Translations under genes and position numbers: made by a program | In this document: piece by piece, positions 1-8,273 of the stretch | Numbering within the stretch: the first letter of the stretch is position 1 | Layout of the letters: the number at the start of each line of letters is the position of its first letter | Notes under the pieces: model-generated | Told to the model about the DNA's origin: nothing | Seen by the model: the letters and a program-made list of their open reading frames with translations, nothing else | Database searches by the model: none | From: JAJXWB01 sp037044955 | GTDB taxonomy: Bacteria > Pseudomonadota > Alphaproteobacteria > Rhizobiales > Beijerinckiaceae | Reading direction: 5' to 3' | NCBI GenBank assembly: GCA_037044955.1 | Contig: JBAOHX010000004.1 | Coordinates: forward strand, 536,285-600,284 | Length of the DNA: 64,000 nt

Positions 1-988
1 CGGTCGCGTGATCGTCGTAGAGCGGGCGCACGCCCGAATAGGCCCATACCACGTCGGCCGGCGTGATCTCGTGCCGGAAATAATCGTTGGCCGCCGCGCA
101 GAGATAGGCAATCTCCTCGGCCGAGATTTCCACCTTGGCCGGATCGCCCGCATAGTCGCGGTCTGTCGTGCCGATCAGCGTGAAATCGTTCTCGTAGGGG
201 ATGGCGAAGACGATGCGCCCGTCCGCGTTCTGGAAGATGTAGCAGCGGTCGTGCTCGTAGAGACGCGGCACGACGATATGGCTGCCCTGAACGAGACGGA
301 CGTGATGCGGCGCCTTGTGCGCGAGCGGCCCTTGCAGCACGCGGTCGACCCAGGGGCCCGCCGCGTTCACCAGCAGGCGCGTCTCGACCTCGCTCTCGGC
401 GCCGGTGTGACCGTCGCGCGTCCGCACGCGCCACAGACCGTCGACGCTCCGCGCCGCGACGACCTCGCATCGCGTGCGAATCGCCGCGCCGCGATCGGCC
501 GCGTCGCGCGCGTTGAGAACGACGAGGCGCGCGTCGTCCACCCAGCAATCCGAATATTCGAAGCCCTTCTGGAAGAGCGGCTTGAGCGGCTGGCCCGCCG
601 CGCCGGAGGCGAGGTCCACAGTCTGCGTCGGCGGAAGTCGTTCGCGGCCGCCGAGGTGATCGTAGATGAACAGGCCCGTGCGCAGCATCCACGCCGGCCG
701 CAGGCCCTTGGCGTAGGGCAGGACGAAGCGCAGGGGATGGACGATGTGCGGCGCGTTGCGCCAGACGATCTCGCGCTCGGTCAGCGCCTCGCGCACGAGC
801 CGGAACTCGTAATATTCGAGATAGCGCAGGCCGCCGTGAATGAGCTTGGTCGCCTTGGACGATGTGCCGGCCGCCAGATCGTCCATTTCGGCGAGCATCA
901 CGCTGTAGCCGCGTCCGACCGCATCGCGCGCGATGCCGCAACCGTTCACGCCGCCGCCGATGACGAAAACGTCGAACGGTCCGCTCAT
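1..988 (-). CDS. glpD: Glycerol-3-phosphate dehydrogenase, partial (C-terminus beyond window)
   Basis: This FAD-dependent enzyme oxidises glycerol 3-phosphate to dihydroxyacetone phosphate and passes electrons to the respiratory quinone pool at the inner membrane. Translating the minus strand from the ATG at 988 gives about 329 residues. The N-terminus carries the dinucleotide-binding motif GGGVNGCGIARDA. It is followed by family blocks TSSKATKLIHGGLRYLEYYE, NAAGPWVDR and PYENDFTLIGTTD, which match GlpD. The reading frame stays open to base 1, so the C-terminal third is outside the window. No neighbouring glycerol genes are visible. I am confident of the family; the only realistic alternative is another GlpD/GlpA-type FAD oxidoreductase. 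Confidence 0.93.
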   Translation of the reverse strand, partial: MSGPFDVFVIGGGVNGCGIARDAVGRGYSVMLAEMDDLAAGTSSKATKLIHGGLRYLEYYEFRLVREALTEREIVWRNAPHIVHPLRFVLPYAKGLRPAWMLRTGLFIYDHLGGRERLPPTQTVDLASGAAGQPLKPLFQKGFEYSDCWVDDARLVVLNARDAADRGAAIRTRCEVVAARSVDGLWRVRTRDGHTGAESEVETRLLVNAAGPWVDRVLQGPLAHKAPHHVRLVQGSHIVVPRLYEHDRCYIFQNADGRIVFAIPYENDFTLIGTTDRDYAGDPAKVEISAEEIAYLCAAANDYFRHEITPADVVWAYSGVRPLYDDHAT

Positions 989-1081
989 GATTCTATCCGG
1001 AATTTGCAGACCAAGCCCGCCGCGCTCCACCGTTCGGAGCTAAACTATAGGCTCTCGCGACAAGAGCAAAGGCGGGGCGTT

Positions 1082-1480
1082 TCACGCCGCGGCGGTCAGC
1101 CGCGCTTCCGCGAGCGTCGCGGAAGCCTCGATCAGCAGGCGGCCGTACAACCGTGTCTGGCTGGAGGAGCCGCGGAAGCGGACGGCCATGACATCGACCA
1201 GTTCGTCCATGACCAGCCGGTCGATGGCGTCCACCGCCTCCGTTCCCATGCGGCATGTGCGCGCCAGTTTGAGCAGGTCGCGGCGGGCGTCGGCGGCGCG
1301 CCGCTTCTCGCCGCCGATGATGAGCCGCCAGACGCGCGCGTGCTGGCGCGACATGGGCCTGCTCAATTGCGCGTTTCCGCCGAAGCAGGCGTCATAGGCC
1401 TCGAACAGGCAATCTCCGACGACCGGATCGCTCCAGTCGAGAATATCGCGCCTGATGTCGTTCGTGTCGTCCAGACGCAT
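1082..1480 (-). CDS. Hypothetical protein, 132 aa, helical
   Basis: I do not recognise a family. The product is a mostly helical, Arg-rich soluble protein with no signal peptide or membrane segment. It has two cysteines (in VVGDCLFEAYDACFGG) and a third in ARTCRMG. The ATG at 1480 is preceded by a GGGGATAGAG stretch that works as a ribosome binding site, and codon use resembles neighbouring genes, which supports a real gene. It lies between glpD and the divergent phosphoesterase/radical SAM gene. No function is inferred. Confidence 0.6.
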   Translation of the reverse strand: MRLDDTNDIRRDILDWSDPVVGDCLFEAYDACFGGNAQLSRPMSRQHARVWRLIIGGEKRRAADARRDLLKLARTCRMGTEAVDAIDRLVMDELVDVMAVRFRGSSSQTRLYGRLLIEASATLAEARLTAAA

Positions 1481-1648
1481 CTCTATCCCCGCGCCAAGCC
1501 GAATCGGTCAAACGAACGCAACTGCAACCGATCATCTCATTTCCGCCATGTTTCGCAACGGCGGGCGGAAAAACACATCGTCATCACATGGGCGTGAGCG
1601 CCGCTCATGGCGCTTGGCGGCCCGCGCCGCATCGCCGAAAACACGAAC

Positions 1649-3435
1649 ATGAACATACGCGCCGCCGAACCGCTGATTCTGTCGGGTCCGATCATCGTCT
1701 TCGGCGGCCCCTATTCGAATCTCCATGCGCTCGATGCGCTGCTCGCCGAGGCGGGCCGGCTCGGAATTGCGCCGGAGAACATGATTTCCACCGGCGATCT
1801 CGTCGCCTATTGCGCCGATGCGCGCGGCGTCGTCGACCGGTTCCGCGAGACCGGCATTCGCTTCATTCGCGGCAATTGCGAGGACCAGATCGCGTCAGGC
1901 GCCGCCGATTGCGGCTGCGGCTTCGCGCCCGGCGGCGAATGCGACCGGCTCGCGGGCGACTGGTTCGCCCATGCGATGCGCGAGCTCGACGACGAGCGCC
2001 GCGCCTTTCTCGGCGCCGCGCCGGAAAGGCTCGACGTCGTTCTCAACGGATTGCGCATCGCTGTCGTCCACGGCGCGGCGACGCAGCAGAACCGCTTCGT
2101 TTTCGCCTCCACGCCGGCGCGCATCAAGGCGCACGATCTCGACCTGCTCGACGCAGACGCGATCTTTGCCGGTCACAGCGGCCTGCCGTTCTCGCAGTCC
2201 ATCGACGGCCGTCTCTGGCACAATGCCGGCGCGCTCGGCATGCCCGCCAACGAAGGCGATCCGCGCGTCTGGTTCAGCCTCGTTTCCGCAGGCGAGCAAC
2301 CGGGCGCGCTGGTCGTCGAGCATCGCGCGCTGTCATACGATTTCCGCGGCGCGGCGGACGCCATGACGCGGGCGGGACTGCCGCAGGAATATGCGCGCAC
2401 GCTCGTCGACGGGCTCTGGCCGAATTGCGATTCGCTCGCGGCCGACGAGGCCGCGGCGCAAGGGCGGAAGCTGCGCCCGGCGCAATTGCTTTTTTCGCGC
2501 GACGTCGCGTGCGACTGGCCCGCCCCCGAAACCATCGCCTTGCCTGAGGAAACAGGCGCGCCGTTGCGCGTGCATCTCGCAGCGCTCGAAACGCTCTGGA
2601 TCAACACCGGCTCGCTCTGCAACCTGTCCTGCGCCGCCTGCTTCATGGAATCGACGCCGCGCAACGACGCGCTCGCCTACATCTCGGCGCACGAGGTAGG
2701 CGTGCTGCTCGACGAGATCGCGCGCGAAAAACTGGGGACGCGCACGATCGGCTTCACCGGCGGCGAGCCGTTTCTGAACCGCGACCTGCCGGCCATGCTG
2801 GAAGACGCCCTCGCGCGCGGGCACGACGCGCTCGTTCTCACCAACGCCATGAAGCCGATGCGCCGCCACGAGCGGGCGCTGCTCGCCCTGCGCGCGAAAT
2901 ACGGCGAGCGTCTTACCTTGCGTGTCTCGATCGACCATTACACGCGCGAGATGCACGAACTCGAGCGCGGGCCGGACAGCTTCGCGCCGACGCTCGACGG
3001 GCTCGCATGGCTGGTGCGCGAAAAATTCGTGGCGAAGGTGGCGGGGCGTCTCTACTCCGGCGAACCGGAAGCGATCGTGCGGGCGGGATATGCGCGGCTC
3101 TTTGCGGACAAGGGCCTGCCGCTCGATGCGTTCGACGGCGACCGCCTCGTGCTCTTCCCCGAGATCGACGCAGGCGGCGCGGCGCGGCGCATCACGGCGG
3201 ACACGCTGGCGGTCCTGGGCAAATCGGAGAGCGAGCTGATGTGTTCAGGCGCCCGCATGGCGGTCAAGCGCAAGGGGGCCGACGACCCCGGCCATCGTCG
3301 CCTGCACGCTGCTGCCCTATGCGCCCGAATTCGAGCTGGGGGCGACGCTCGCCGCCGCGCGCGGCCCCGTGGAGGTGGCGCACCGGCCATTGCGCGACCT
3401 TCTGCGTGTTCGGCGGCGCGGATTGCGCGGGCTGA
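1649..3435 (+). CDS. Metallophosphoesterase-like / radical SAM fusion protein (two frameshifts near 3' end)
   Basis: Corrected length is about 594 aa. Residues about 1-230 form a calcineurin-like phosphoesterase domain (TGDLVAYCAD, RGNCEDQ, VVHGA, FAGHSGLPF, HNAGALG). Residues about 320-595 form a radical SAM domain with the CX3CX2C cluster motif CNLSCAACFME and the SAM-binding stretch GFTGGEPF. The substrate is unknown. The classical first metal motif (DxH) reads GGPYSNLHAL, so the phosphoesterase half may be non-canonical. The frame changes at about 3274-3278 (a run of five G) and again at about 3384-3388. Removing one base at each place restores an ending HCATFCVFGGADCAG and a stop at 3435. 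The start at 1649 is chosen because homology begins soon after; an in-frame ATG at 1607 is possible. Confidence 0.75.
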
Positions 3436-3565
3436 GCGGCCCTTGCGCCAGCGTGGCGGTCGTCGGAAAATGGAAGCCCGGTCCAGCCGACCGGAAACGA
3501 GGAAGGCCGGGAGCGGATTGTGCGTGCGTTTTTGTTCATTGCCGCGGCTTTGGGCCTGAGTTCTC

Positions 3566-3646
3566 ATGACGGGCGGCTGCGATCGCTGCGGCGATCCGGC
3601 GAAGATCAACGTGCCGGGCATCGCCGCCTGCAGCGATTCCAGATAG
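3566..3646 (+). CDS. Possible 26-residue Cys-containing small ORF
   Basis: A short ATG-to-TAG reading frame encodes 26 residues with three cysteines, including a CxxC pair (CDRCGD) and a C-terminal PGIAACSDSR. It starts 130 bases after the corrected stop of the radical SAM gene and ends before the Nudix gene. Radical SAM genes sometimes sit beside short precursor peptides, so the position is suggestive. The ribosome binding site is weak and no homologue is recognised. It may be chance. Confidence 0.2.
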   Translation: MTGGCDRCGDPAKINVPGIAACSDSR

Positions 3647-3738
3647 CCCCGATCAGCCAGACCGACATCCCGGGCGCCGGGATCGTTCGCAACGACAACA
3701 GAATGGTCGCCAAGGCCGGCGACCGAGGGAGTTCGACA

Positions 3739-4530
3739 ATGCTCGCTATGGAACCGAAGGCGTCGAAGGACGTCTCGCCCGCACGACCCGCCTCGACGGT
3801 TCTGCTGGTGCGTGACAGCGCCGATGGCATGGAAGTCTTCATGGTGGTGCGCCATCACCAGATCGACTTCGCTTCCGGCGCGCTGGTCTTTCCCGGCGGC
3901 AGCATCGACAAGGAGGACGCGATCATCGCGGCCGATCTCGCGCGTTGCGGCGGCGATCACGGCCTGGACGAACAGGGTCGCGCCTTTCGCGTGGCGGCGG
4001 TGCGCGAAACCTTCGAGGAATGCGGCGTTCTCCTGGCGCGGCCGCGCGGCTCGAGCGCGCTGGTCGACGGCGCCCGCGTCGCCGATATCGCCAAGCGGGC
4101 GGCAGGGCGCACGTTCGGCGAATTGATCGCGGCCGAAGACCTGGAACTGGCGCTCGACAAGCTGACGCCGTTTGCGCATTGGGTGACCCCGACGCCGCTG
4201 CCCAAGCGCTTCGACACGCATTTCTTCATCGCCGCCGCGCCGCAGGATCAACTCGCCCTGCATGACGGTTCGGAATCTGTCGATTCCGTCTGGATCAACC
4301 CGGCGCGCGCGCTCGCCGAGGCCAAGACGGGCAAGTACACGATCATCTTCGCGACCCGCCTCAACGTGGAAATGCTGGGACGGCAGAACGACGTCGCCGC
4401 TGCAATCGAAGCAGCGCGCGTGCGAAAAATCGTCACCGTGCAGCCCGAGGTGCTGCGGCGCGACGACAAGGGCGTGAAGCTGCGGATTCCGCTGGAAGCG
4501 GACTACGGCGGGGATCTGTTCGAGTCGTAA
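3739..4530 (+). CDS. Nudix hydrolase (NUDT19-like), 263 aa
   Basis: Nudix enzymes cleave nucleoside diphosphates linked to other groups, often CoA or ADP-ribose derivatives. The Nudix box is split as in the long NUDT7/NUDT19-type proteins. GALVFPGGSIDKED is followed by an insertion and then VAAVRETFEECGVLL, which carries the REXXEE-type metal ligands. The ATG at 3739 is chosen over the upstream in-frame ATG at 3520 because GAGGGAG lies 8 bases before it and family similarity begins there (STVLLVRDS). The gene stands alone, facing the stress-protein gene across a strong hairpin. The exact substrate cannot be told from sequence. Confidence 0.85.
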   Translation: MLAMEPKASKDVSPARPASTVLLVRDSADGMEVFMVVRHHQIDFASGALVFPGGSIDKEDAIIAADLARCGGDHGLDEQGRAFRVAAVRETFEECGVLLARPRGSSALVDGARVADIAKRAAGRTFGELIAAEDLELALDKLTPFAHWVTPTPLPKRFDTHFFIAAAPQDQLALHDGSESVDSVWINPARALAEAKTGKYTIIFATRLNVEMLGRQNDVAAAIEAARVRKIVTVQPEVLRRDDKGVKLRIPLEADYGGDLFES

Positions 4531-4531
4531 A

Positions 4532-4602
4532 GCCGGGACCGCCGGCCTCCGGCCGGCATTTCCAATGCGATGGAGAGCCGGCCGGAGGCCGGCGCTCCCG
4601 GC
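4532..4602. terminator. Long GC-rich hairpin between convergent genes
   Basis: Bases 4532-4557 and 4577-4602 form a 26-bp stem with a single mismatch around a 19-base loop, between the stop of the Nudix gene and the stop of the facing UspA gene. Position and symmetry fit a bidirectional transcription terminator. No T-run follows, so it could instead be a mobile palindromic repeat. Confidence 0.6.
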
Positions 4603-4608
4603 TGCCTG

Positions 4609-5430
4609 TCAGTGCGCCATCAGCACCGGCAGCGTCATCGACCCGAGGATCGTGCGGGTGGCGCCGCCGAGCACGAATTCGCGCAGCCGCGAATGACCAT
4701 AGCCGCCCATGACAAGCAGATCGGCGTTTTCATCCGCCGCATAGGAGAGGATCAGTGCGCCGACGTCGTCGCCGCGCGGCAGGGTCTTCAGTTCGGCGTT
4801 GATGCCGTGGCGGGCGAGGTTGCGGGTGATGTCGAAGCCCGGCAGGTCGCTCGTCGAGCGCTTGCCGTTGACCATGGTGACGATCTCGACCCGGCCGGCG
4901 CGCTTCAGCAGCGGCATGGCGCAGGAGACCGCGCGCGCGGCGGCCGCGCCGCCGTCCCACGCCACGATCACGCGGCCGAGCTTGGCCGGCCCGCGATGGA
5001 TATAAGGCAGGATCAGCAGCGGCCGCCCCGAATGGAACAGCACGCCTTCCAGCAGCGCGCTGCTGGCGCTCTGGTCGGAGCCGGTCGGCTGCACGCCGAT
5101 GGTCAGGTCGAAATTGCGGGCCAGCCGCGCGACGGCGTTAGGCGCATTGCCGGGCGCGGGCTCGATCCGGGCGAGTTCACAGGCGCCGGGCCGGGTCGCG
5201 GCTTTCTCGAAACGGGCGTAGCCGTCCGAAATCTCGCGGTTTCCCGCTTCCAGCGCGCTCTGCACCAGCTCGTACGGAAATTCGCCCATGAAGGCCGGGG
5301 CCGGCGGCAATTGCTGGATGACGCCGACGACGGTGGCGTGCGCGTCGAAACCTTCCGTCAGGCTATGCGTGAATTCAGCCAGCGCATCGGCGTCGGCTGC
5401 GCGCTCCATGACGACCATGATGTCTTTCAC
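4609..5430 (-). CDS. Universal stress protein, tandem UspA, 273 aa
   Basis: The length, 273 aa, fits two tandem Usp domains of about 140 residues. The second ends with the ATP-binding signature G-2x-G-9x-G(S/T), seen here as GGYGHSRLREFVLGGATRT, and has VIVAWDGG near its start. The first domain begins MKDIMVVMERAADADA and lacks an obvious nucleotide loop. Such cytoplasmic proteins aid survival under starvation or oxidative stress. The gene is monocistronic. About 230 bases of non-coding sequence upstream should contain its promoter, but I see no convincing box. Confidence 0.88.
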   Translation of the reverse strand: MKDIMVVMERAADADALAEFTHSLTEGFDAHATVVGVIQQLPPAPAFMGEFPYELVQSALEAGNREISDGYARFEKAATRPGACELARIEPAPGNAPNAVARLARNFDLTIGVQPTGSDQSASSALLEGVLFHSGRPLLILPYIHRGPAKLGRVIVAWDGGAAAARAVSCAMPLLKRAGRVEIVTMVNGKRSTSDLPGFDITRNLARHGINAELKTLPRGDDVGALILSYAADENADLLVMGGYGHSRLREFVLGGATRTILGSMTLPVLMAH

Positions 5431-5659
5431 GACAATTCTCCTCGATCGAACCGTGCTGATTGATAGGCGCGCGGCGACGCCGCCGCGTTGCGCAGGATCA
5501 ACGCGACGCCGCAGGAACGCAAGGCGATCGTTCGAATTGCAGCTATCCGCGCAGCGCGCCGTTCACCGCGCGGCGCGAAAGCCCGGCGCAGGCCGGCGAT
5601 CTTAACCTGCCGGTCCCTGGGCGCGCGCTTCCATGGGGGCGTCCGAGGAGGCGCTTTCC

Positions 5660-5854
5660 ATGGTCCGGCCCGAATTGCACGAGAACCGCCGTATGCCCGA
5701 CGCCCTGTCGCGCCCGCCGGCGCGGCCGCGCCTCGACGCCGTCGCCTGGAACGCGGCGCGCGCGCTCGACCGCGACATCGCGCTCCTGCGCGAAAAGCTC
5801 GCGGAAGCGGGCCGCGAGCCGTCGAATGTCAGAAATGGCGAAAAGGCAGCCTGA
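5660..5854 (+). CDS. Small hypothetical protein, 64 aa
   Basis: The family is not recognised. The product has an Arg/Pro-rich N-terminus and an amphipathic helix (ALDRDIALLREKLAEAG). ATG 5660 is preferred over 5633 because a GAGGAG ribosome binding site lies about 8 bases upstream. It ends 6 bases from the stop of the convergent DUF6481 gene. Confidence 0.45.
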   Translation: MVRPELHENRRMPDALSRPPARPRLDAVAWNAARALDRDIALLREKLAEAGREPSNVRNGEKAA

Positions 5855-5860
5855 GGCTGC

Positions 5861-6304
5861 TTACCACATGCGCTCGAGCATGGTGCGCCGTTCGGCCTTG
5901 CGGGCCTTGCGCGCGGCATAGCGGGCGTCGCGCTCGGCCTTCTTTTCGGCTTCCAGCATCGCCTTGAGCTGCGCGTCTTCCTCGCGCTTGCGGGCCTCTT
6001 CGGCCTCCATGCGCAGGCGCTCTTCTTCGCGCAGCCGGGCTTCCTCGGCCTCGCGGGCCAGCCGTTCGGCCTCCGCGCGGGCGCGCTGGCGGGCCAGTTC
6101 GGCCTCTTCCTTCGCCCTGCGTTCGGCGCGCTCGGCCTCGCGGACCTTGCGGGCCTCGACAATGGCCTGCCGCTCGGCGGCGCGCGCCTGCACGGCGGGG
6201 TCGTCCGCGCCGGGGCGCTGCTGGAATTTCTCGATGAGAGCCTTGCGGGCGTCTGCGGCGGCGGTCTGGCGATCCTGGAAACGAGACCCGTTGAAAGAGC
6301 GCAT
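5861..6304 (-). CDS. DUF6481 family coiled-coil protein, 147 aa
   Basis: The N-terminus MRSFNGSRFQDRQTAAADAR followed by KFQQRPGADDPAV matches the small alphaproteobacterial DUF6481 family. The rest is a long charged helix of Ala, Glu, Arg and Lys (roughly residues 40-140), predicted coiled coil and basic at its end (ARKARKAERRTMLERMW). The start is placed at 6304 rather than at the upstream in-frame ATG (6403) because AAAGG precedes it and the conserved N-terminus begins there. Function is unknown; RNA or ribosome association is only a guess from its charge pattern. Confidence 0.75.
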   Translation of the reverse strand: MRSFNGSRFQDRQTAAADARKALIEKFQQRPGADDPAVQARAAERQAIVEARKVREAERAERRAKEEAELARQRARAEAERLAREAEEARLREEERLRMEAEEARKREEDAQLKAMLEAEKKAERDARYAARKARKAERRTMLERMW

Positions 6305-6488
6305 TGTGCCTTTGGTCGATGATTTGCGGATGGGATTGGGGCGCGAAAGGCGCGCGCGTTCAATGCCAGAGCGCTCGCCCCTCCGCAACCCTTCGCGCTG
6401 CAAAAAAGGTTTGCGATTCCGGCATGCGTCGGCCCCTGTTTTGTCGCGGGCGCTGACATGCTACGCCGGCTGGGACAGGAGAAGCCCA

Positions 6489-7190
6489 ATGCCGCTCGAC
6501 GCCCAAGCCATCGCGACCCTCAAGACCGTTTCGACCGCCACGATCACCACGGTCCTGCTGAAAAAGGGCCTGCGCAACGTCTGGATTCGCGGCGCCAGGC
6601 CCATTCGGGCGGGCCAGCCGCGCCTGGTCGGCCCGGCCTTCACCCTGCGCTTCGTGCCGGCCCGCGAGGACCTGGCGACGCCGGAATCCTGGGGCAATCC
6701 GATTTCGACCCGCTCGGCGATCGAGGCCATGCCGGAAGGCGTCATCACGGTCATCGACGCCATGGGCGTGCAGGACGCCGGCGTTTTCGGCGACATTCTG
6801 TGCGCCCGCATGGCCAAGCGGAACGTCGCCGCCATGGTGACGGACGGCGTGGTGCGGGACCTCGCCGGGGTGCTTTCGACCAATCTGCCGATCTGGTGCG
6901 CGGGCGTCGCCGCGCCGTCCTCGGTGACGGGGCTGACCTTCGTGAACTGGGCCGAACCGATCGGTTGCGGCGGCGTCGCCGTCTTCCCGGACGACGTGAT
7001 CGTGGCCGACGACGACGGCTGCGTCCTGATCCCGCAGGCCCTTCTCGACCATGTGCTCGCCACCGCGCCGGAGCAGGAGCGCATGGAAGGCTGGATCATG
7101 GAGGAGGTCGGCCGTGGCGAGAAGCTGCCGGGCCTCTATCCCATGAACGAGGCGACCAAGGCCCGCTACGAGGCATGGAAGAAAAAGTGA
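6489..7190 (+). CDS. RraA family protein (HMG aldolase / demethylmenaquinone methyltransferase-like), 233 aa
   Basis: The RraA fold includes 4-hydroxy-4-methyl-2-oxoglutarate aldolases and RNase E inhibitors. The metal and substrate loop VTDGVVRDLAG holds the typical Arg-Asp pair, and GCGGVAVFPDDVIVADDDG is the conserved C-terminal block. The coding end overlaps the start of a DapA-like aldolase, so the two are translated together. That partner points to a carbon-carbon lyase in sugar-acid or aromatic catabolism rather than an RNase regulator. The exact substrate is not evident. Confidence 0.82.
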   Translation: MPLDAQAIATLKTVSTATITTVLLKKGLRNVWIRGARPIRAGQPRLVGPAFTLRFVPAREDLATPESWGNPISTRSAIEAMPEGVITVIDAMGVQDAGVFGDILCARMAKRNVAAMVTDGVVRDLAGVLSTNLPIWCAGVAAPSSVTGLTFVNWAEPIGCGGVAVFPDDVIVADDDGCVLIPQALLDHVLATAPEQERMEGWIMEEVGRGEKLPGLYPMNEATKARYEAWKKK

Positions 7191-8116
7191 AGCTCTCGCC
7201 CTCCGCCGCTGGCGTCTTTCCCATCGCGCCCACGCCGTTTGCGCCCGATGGCGCGATCGACTGGGCGAGCGTCGACCGGCTGTTCGATTTCTATGCGCGC
7301 ATCGGCTCCGACGGCGTCACGGTGCTCGGCATCCTCGGCGAGGCGCCGAAGCTCGAGCCGCAGGAATCGCTCGCCATCGTCAAGCGCGCGGTGGCGGTGA
7401 TGAACGGCAAGCCCGTCGTCGTCGGCGTGTCCGCGCCGGGTTTCGCCGCCATGCGCGCGCTGGCGCGCGAGGCGATGGAGGCAGGCGCGGCCGGCGTGAT
7501 GATCGCGCCGCCCAACACGCTGCGCACCGACGACCAGATCGTGACCTATTACGCGCAGGCTGCGGACGCGGTCGGTCCGGACGTCCCCTTCGTCGTGCAG
7601 GACTATCCGCTGATGACGAGCGTCGTGATGACGCCCGGCGTCATTCGCCGCATCGCGACCGACAATGCGAATTGCGTGATGCTGAAGGCCGAGGACTGGC
7701 CGGGATTGGAAAAGATTTCGACGCTGCGCAAATGGCAGGCGGAAGGCGCGCTGAAGCCGCTGTCGATCCTGACGGCCAACGGCGGCTTGTTCCTCGATTT
7801 CGAGATGGAGCGCGGCGCCGACGGCTCCAACACCGGCTATGCATTCCCCGAGATGCTGATCGATGTCGTGCGTTGGTCGAAATCAGGCGAACGCGACCGC
7901 GCGCACGATCTGTTCGACGCGCATCTGCCTCTGCTGCGTTACGAGCAGCAATTGGGCGCGGGCCTCGCCGTGCGTAAATATGTGCTGATGAAGCGCGGAA
8001 TCCTTACACACGATGCGCAGCGCAAGCCGGGCGCGGCGATGACGGCGGTTGCGAAGGCGGAAGTGGATTATCTGCTGTCGCGGCTGGCGCGGGTGGACAA
8101 GCGGGCGGCTTTGTGA
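7175..8116 (+). CDS. DapA/NanA-superfamily aldolase or dehydratase, 313 aa
   Basis: This class I (Schiff-base) lyase forms an imine through a lysine. The pattern VVQDYPL supplies the tyrosine and CVMLKAEDWPG the catalytic lysine, while GILGEAPKL is the usual substrate-loop region. Length is normal for the family. ATG 7175 overlaps the upstream RraA-like gene by 16 bases; a GTG at 7187 giving a 4-base overlap is an alternative start. With the facing IlvD/Edd dehydratase, it resembles a sugar-acid pathway that dehydrates and then cleaves a 2-keto-3-deoxy acid. True dihydrodipicolinate synthase is less likely in this context. Confidence 0.83.
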   Translation: MEEKVKLSPSAAGVFPIAPTPFAPDGAIDWASVDRLFDFYARIGSDGVTVLGILGEAPKLEPQESLAIVKRAVAVMNGKPVVVGVSAPGFAAMRALAREAMEAGAAGVMIAPPNTLRTDDQIVTYYAQAADAVGPDVPFVVQDYPLMTSVVMTPGVIRRIATDNANCVMLKAEDWPGLEKISTLRKWQAEGALKPLSILTANGGLFLDFEMERGADGSNTGYAFPEMLIDVVRWSKSGERDRAHDLFDAHLPLLRYEQQLGAGLAVRKYVLMKRGILTHDAQRKPGAAMTAVAKAEVDYLLSRLARVDKRAAL

Positions 8117-8124
8117 AGCGCCTT

Positions 8125-8267
8125 CCTTCTCCCGCAAGGCGGGAGAAGGTGTCATGCAAAGCATGACGGATGAGGGCCGCGCCGCAATTCGAATGCCTTG
8201 GACAATCGCGGCGCCCTCACCCGACCCGGCTTCGCCGGGCCACCCTCTCCCGCCTTGCGGGAGAGGG
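8125..8267. repeat. Composite palindromic intergenic element (CTCCCGC/GCGGGAG type)
   Basis: Two hairpins bracket the gap between convergent genes. One spans 8125-8149 with 11-bp arms CCTTCTCCCGC/GCGGGAGAAGG, and the other spans 8243-8267 with arms CCCTCTCCCGC/GCGGGAGAGGG. Smaller palindromes lie between them (GTCATGCAAAGCATGAC and CCCGGCTTCGCCGGG). The unit looks like the repeated extragenic palindromes common in Rhizobiales genomes and may also end transcription from both sides. Confidence 0.7.
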
Positions 8268-8273
8268 AAGAAA

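Noticed and set aside
8..1597. Plus-strand 529-codon open frame over glpD
   Set aside because: It is antisense to a clear GlpD sequence and its translation is Arg/His/Val-rich without any domain pattern, a usual shadow in GC-rich DNA.
3500..3738. N-terminal extension of the Nudix protein from ATG 3520
   Set aside because: The added 73 residues are low-complexity and Arg-rich, while a good ribosome binding site precedes ATG 3739.
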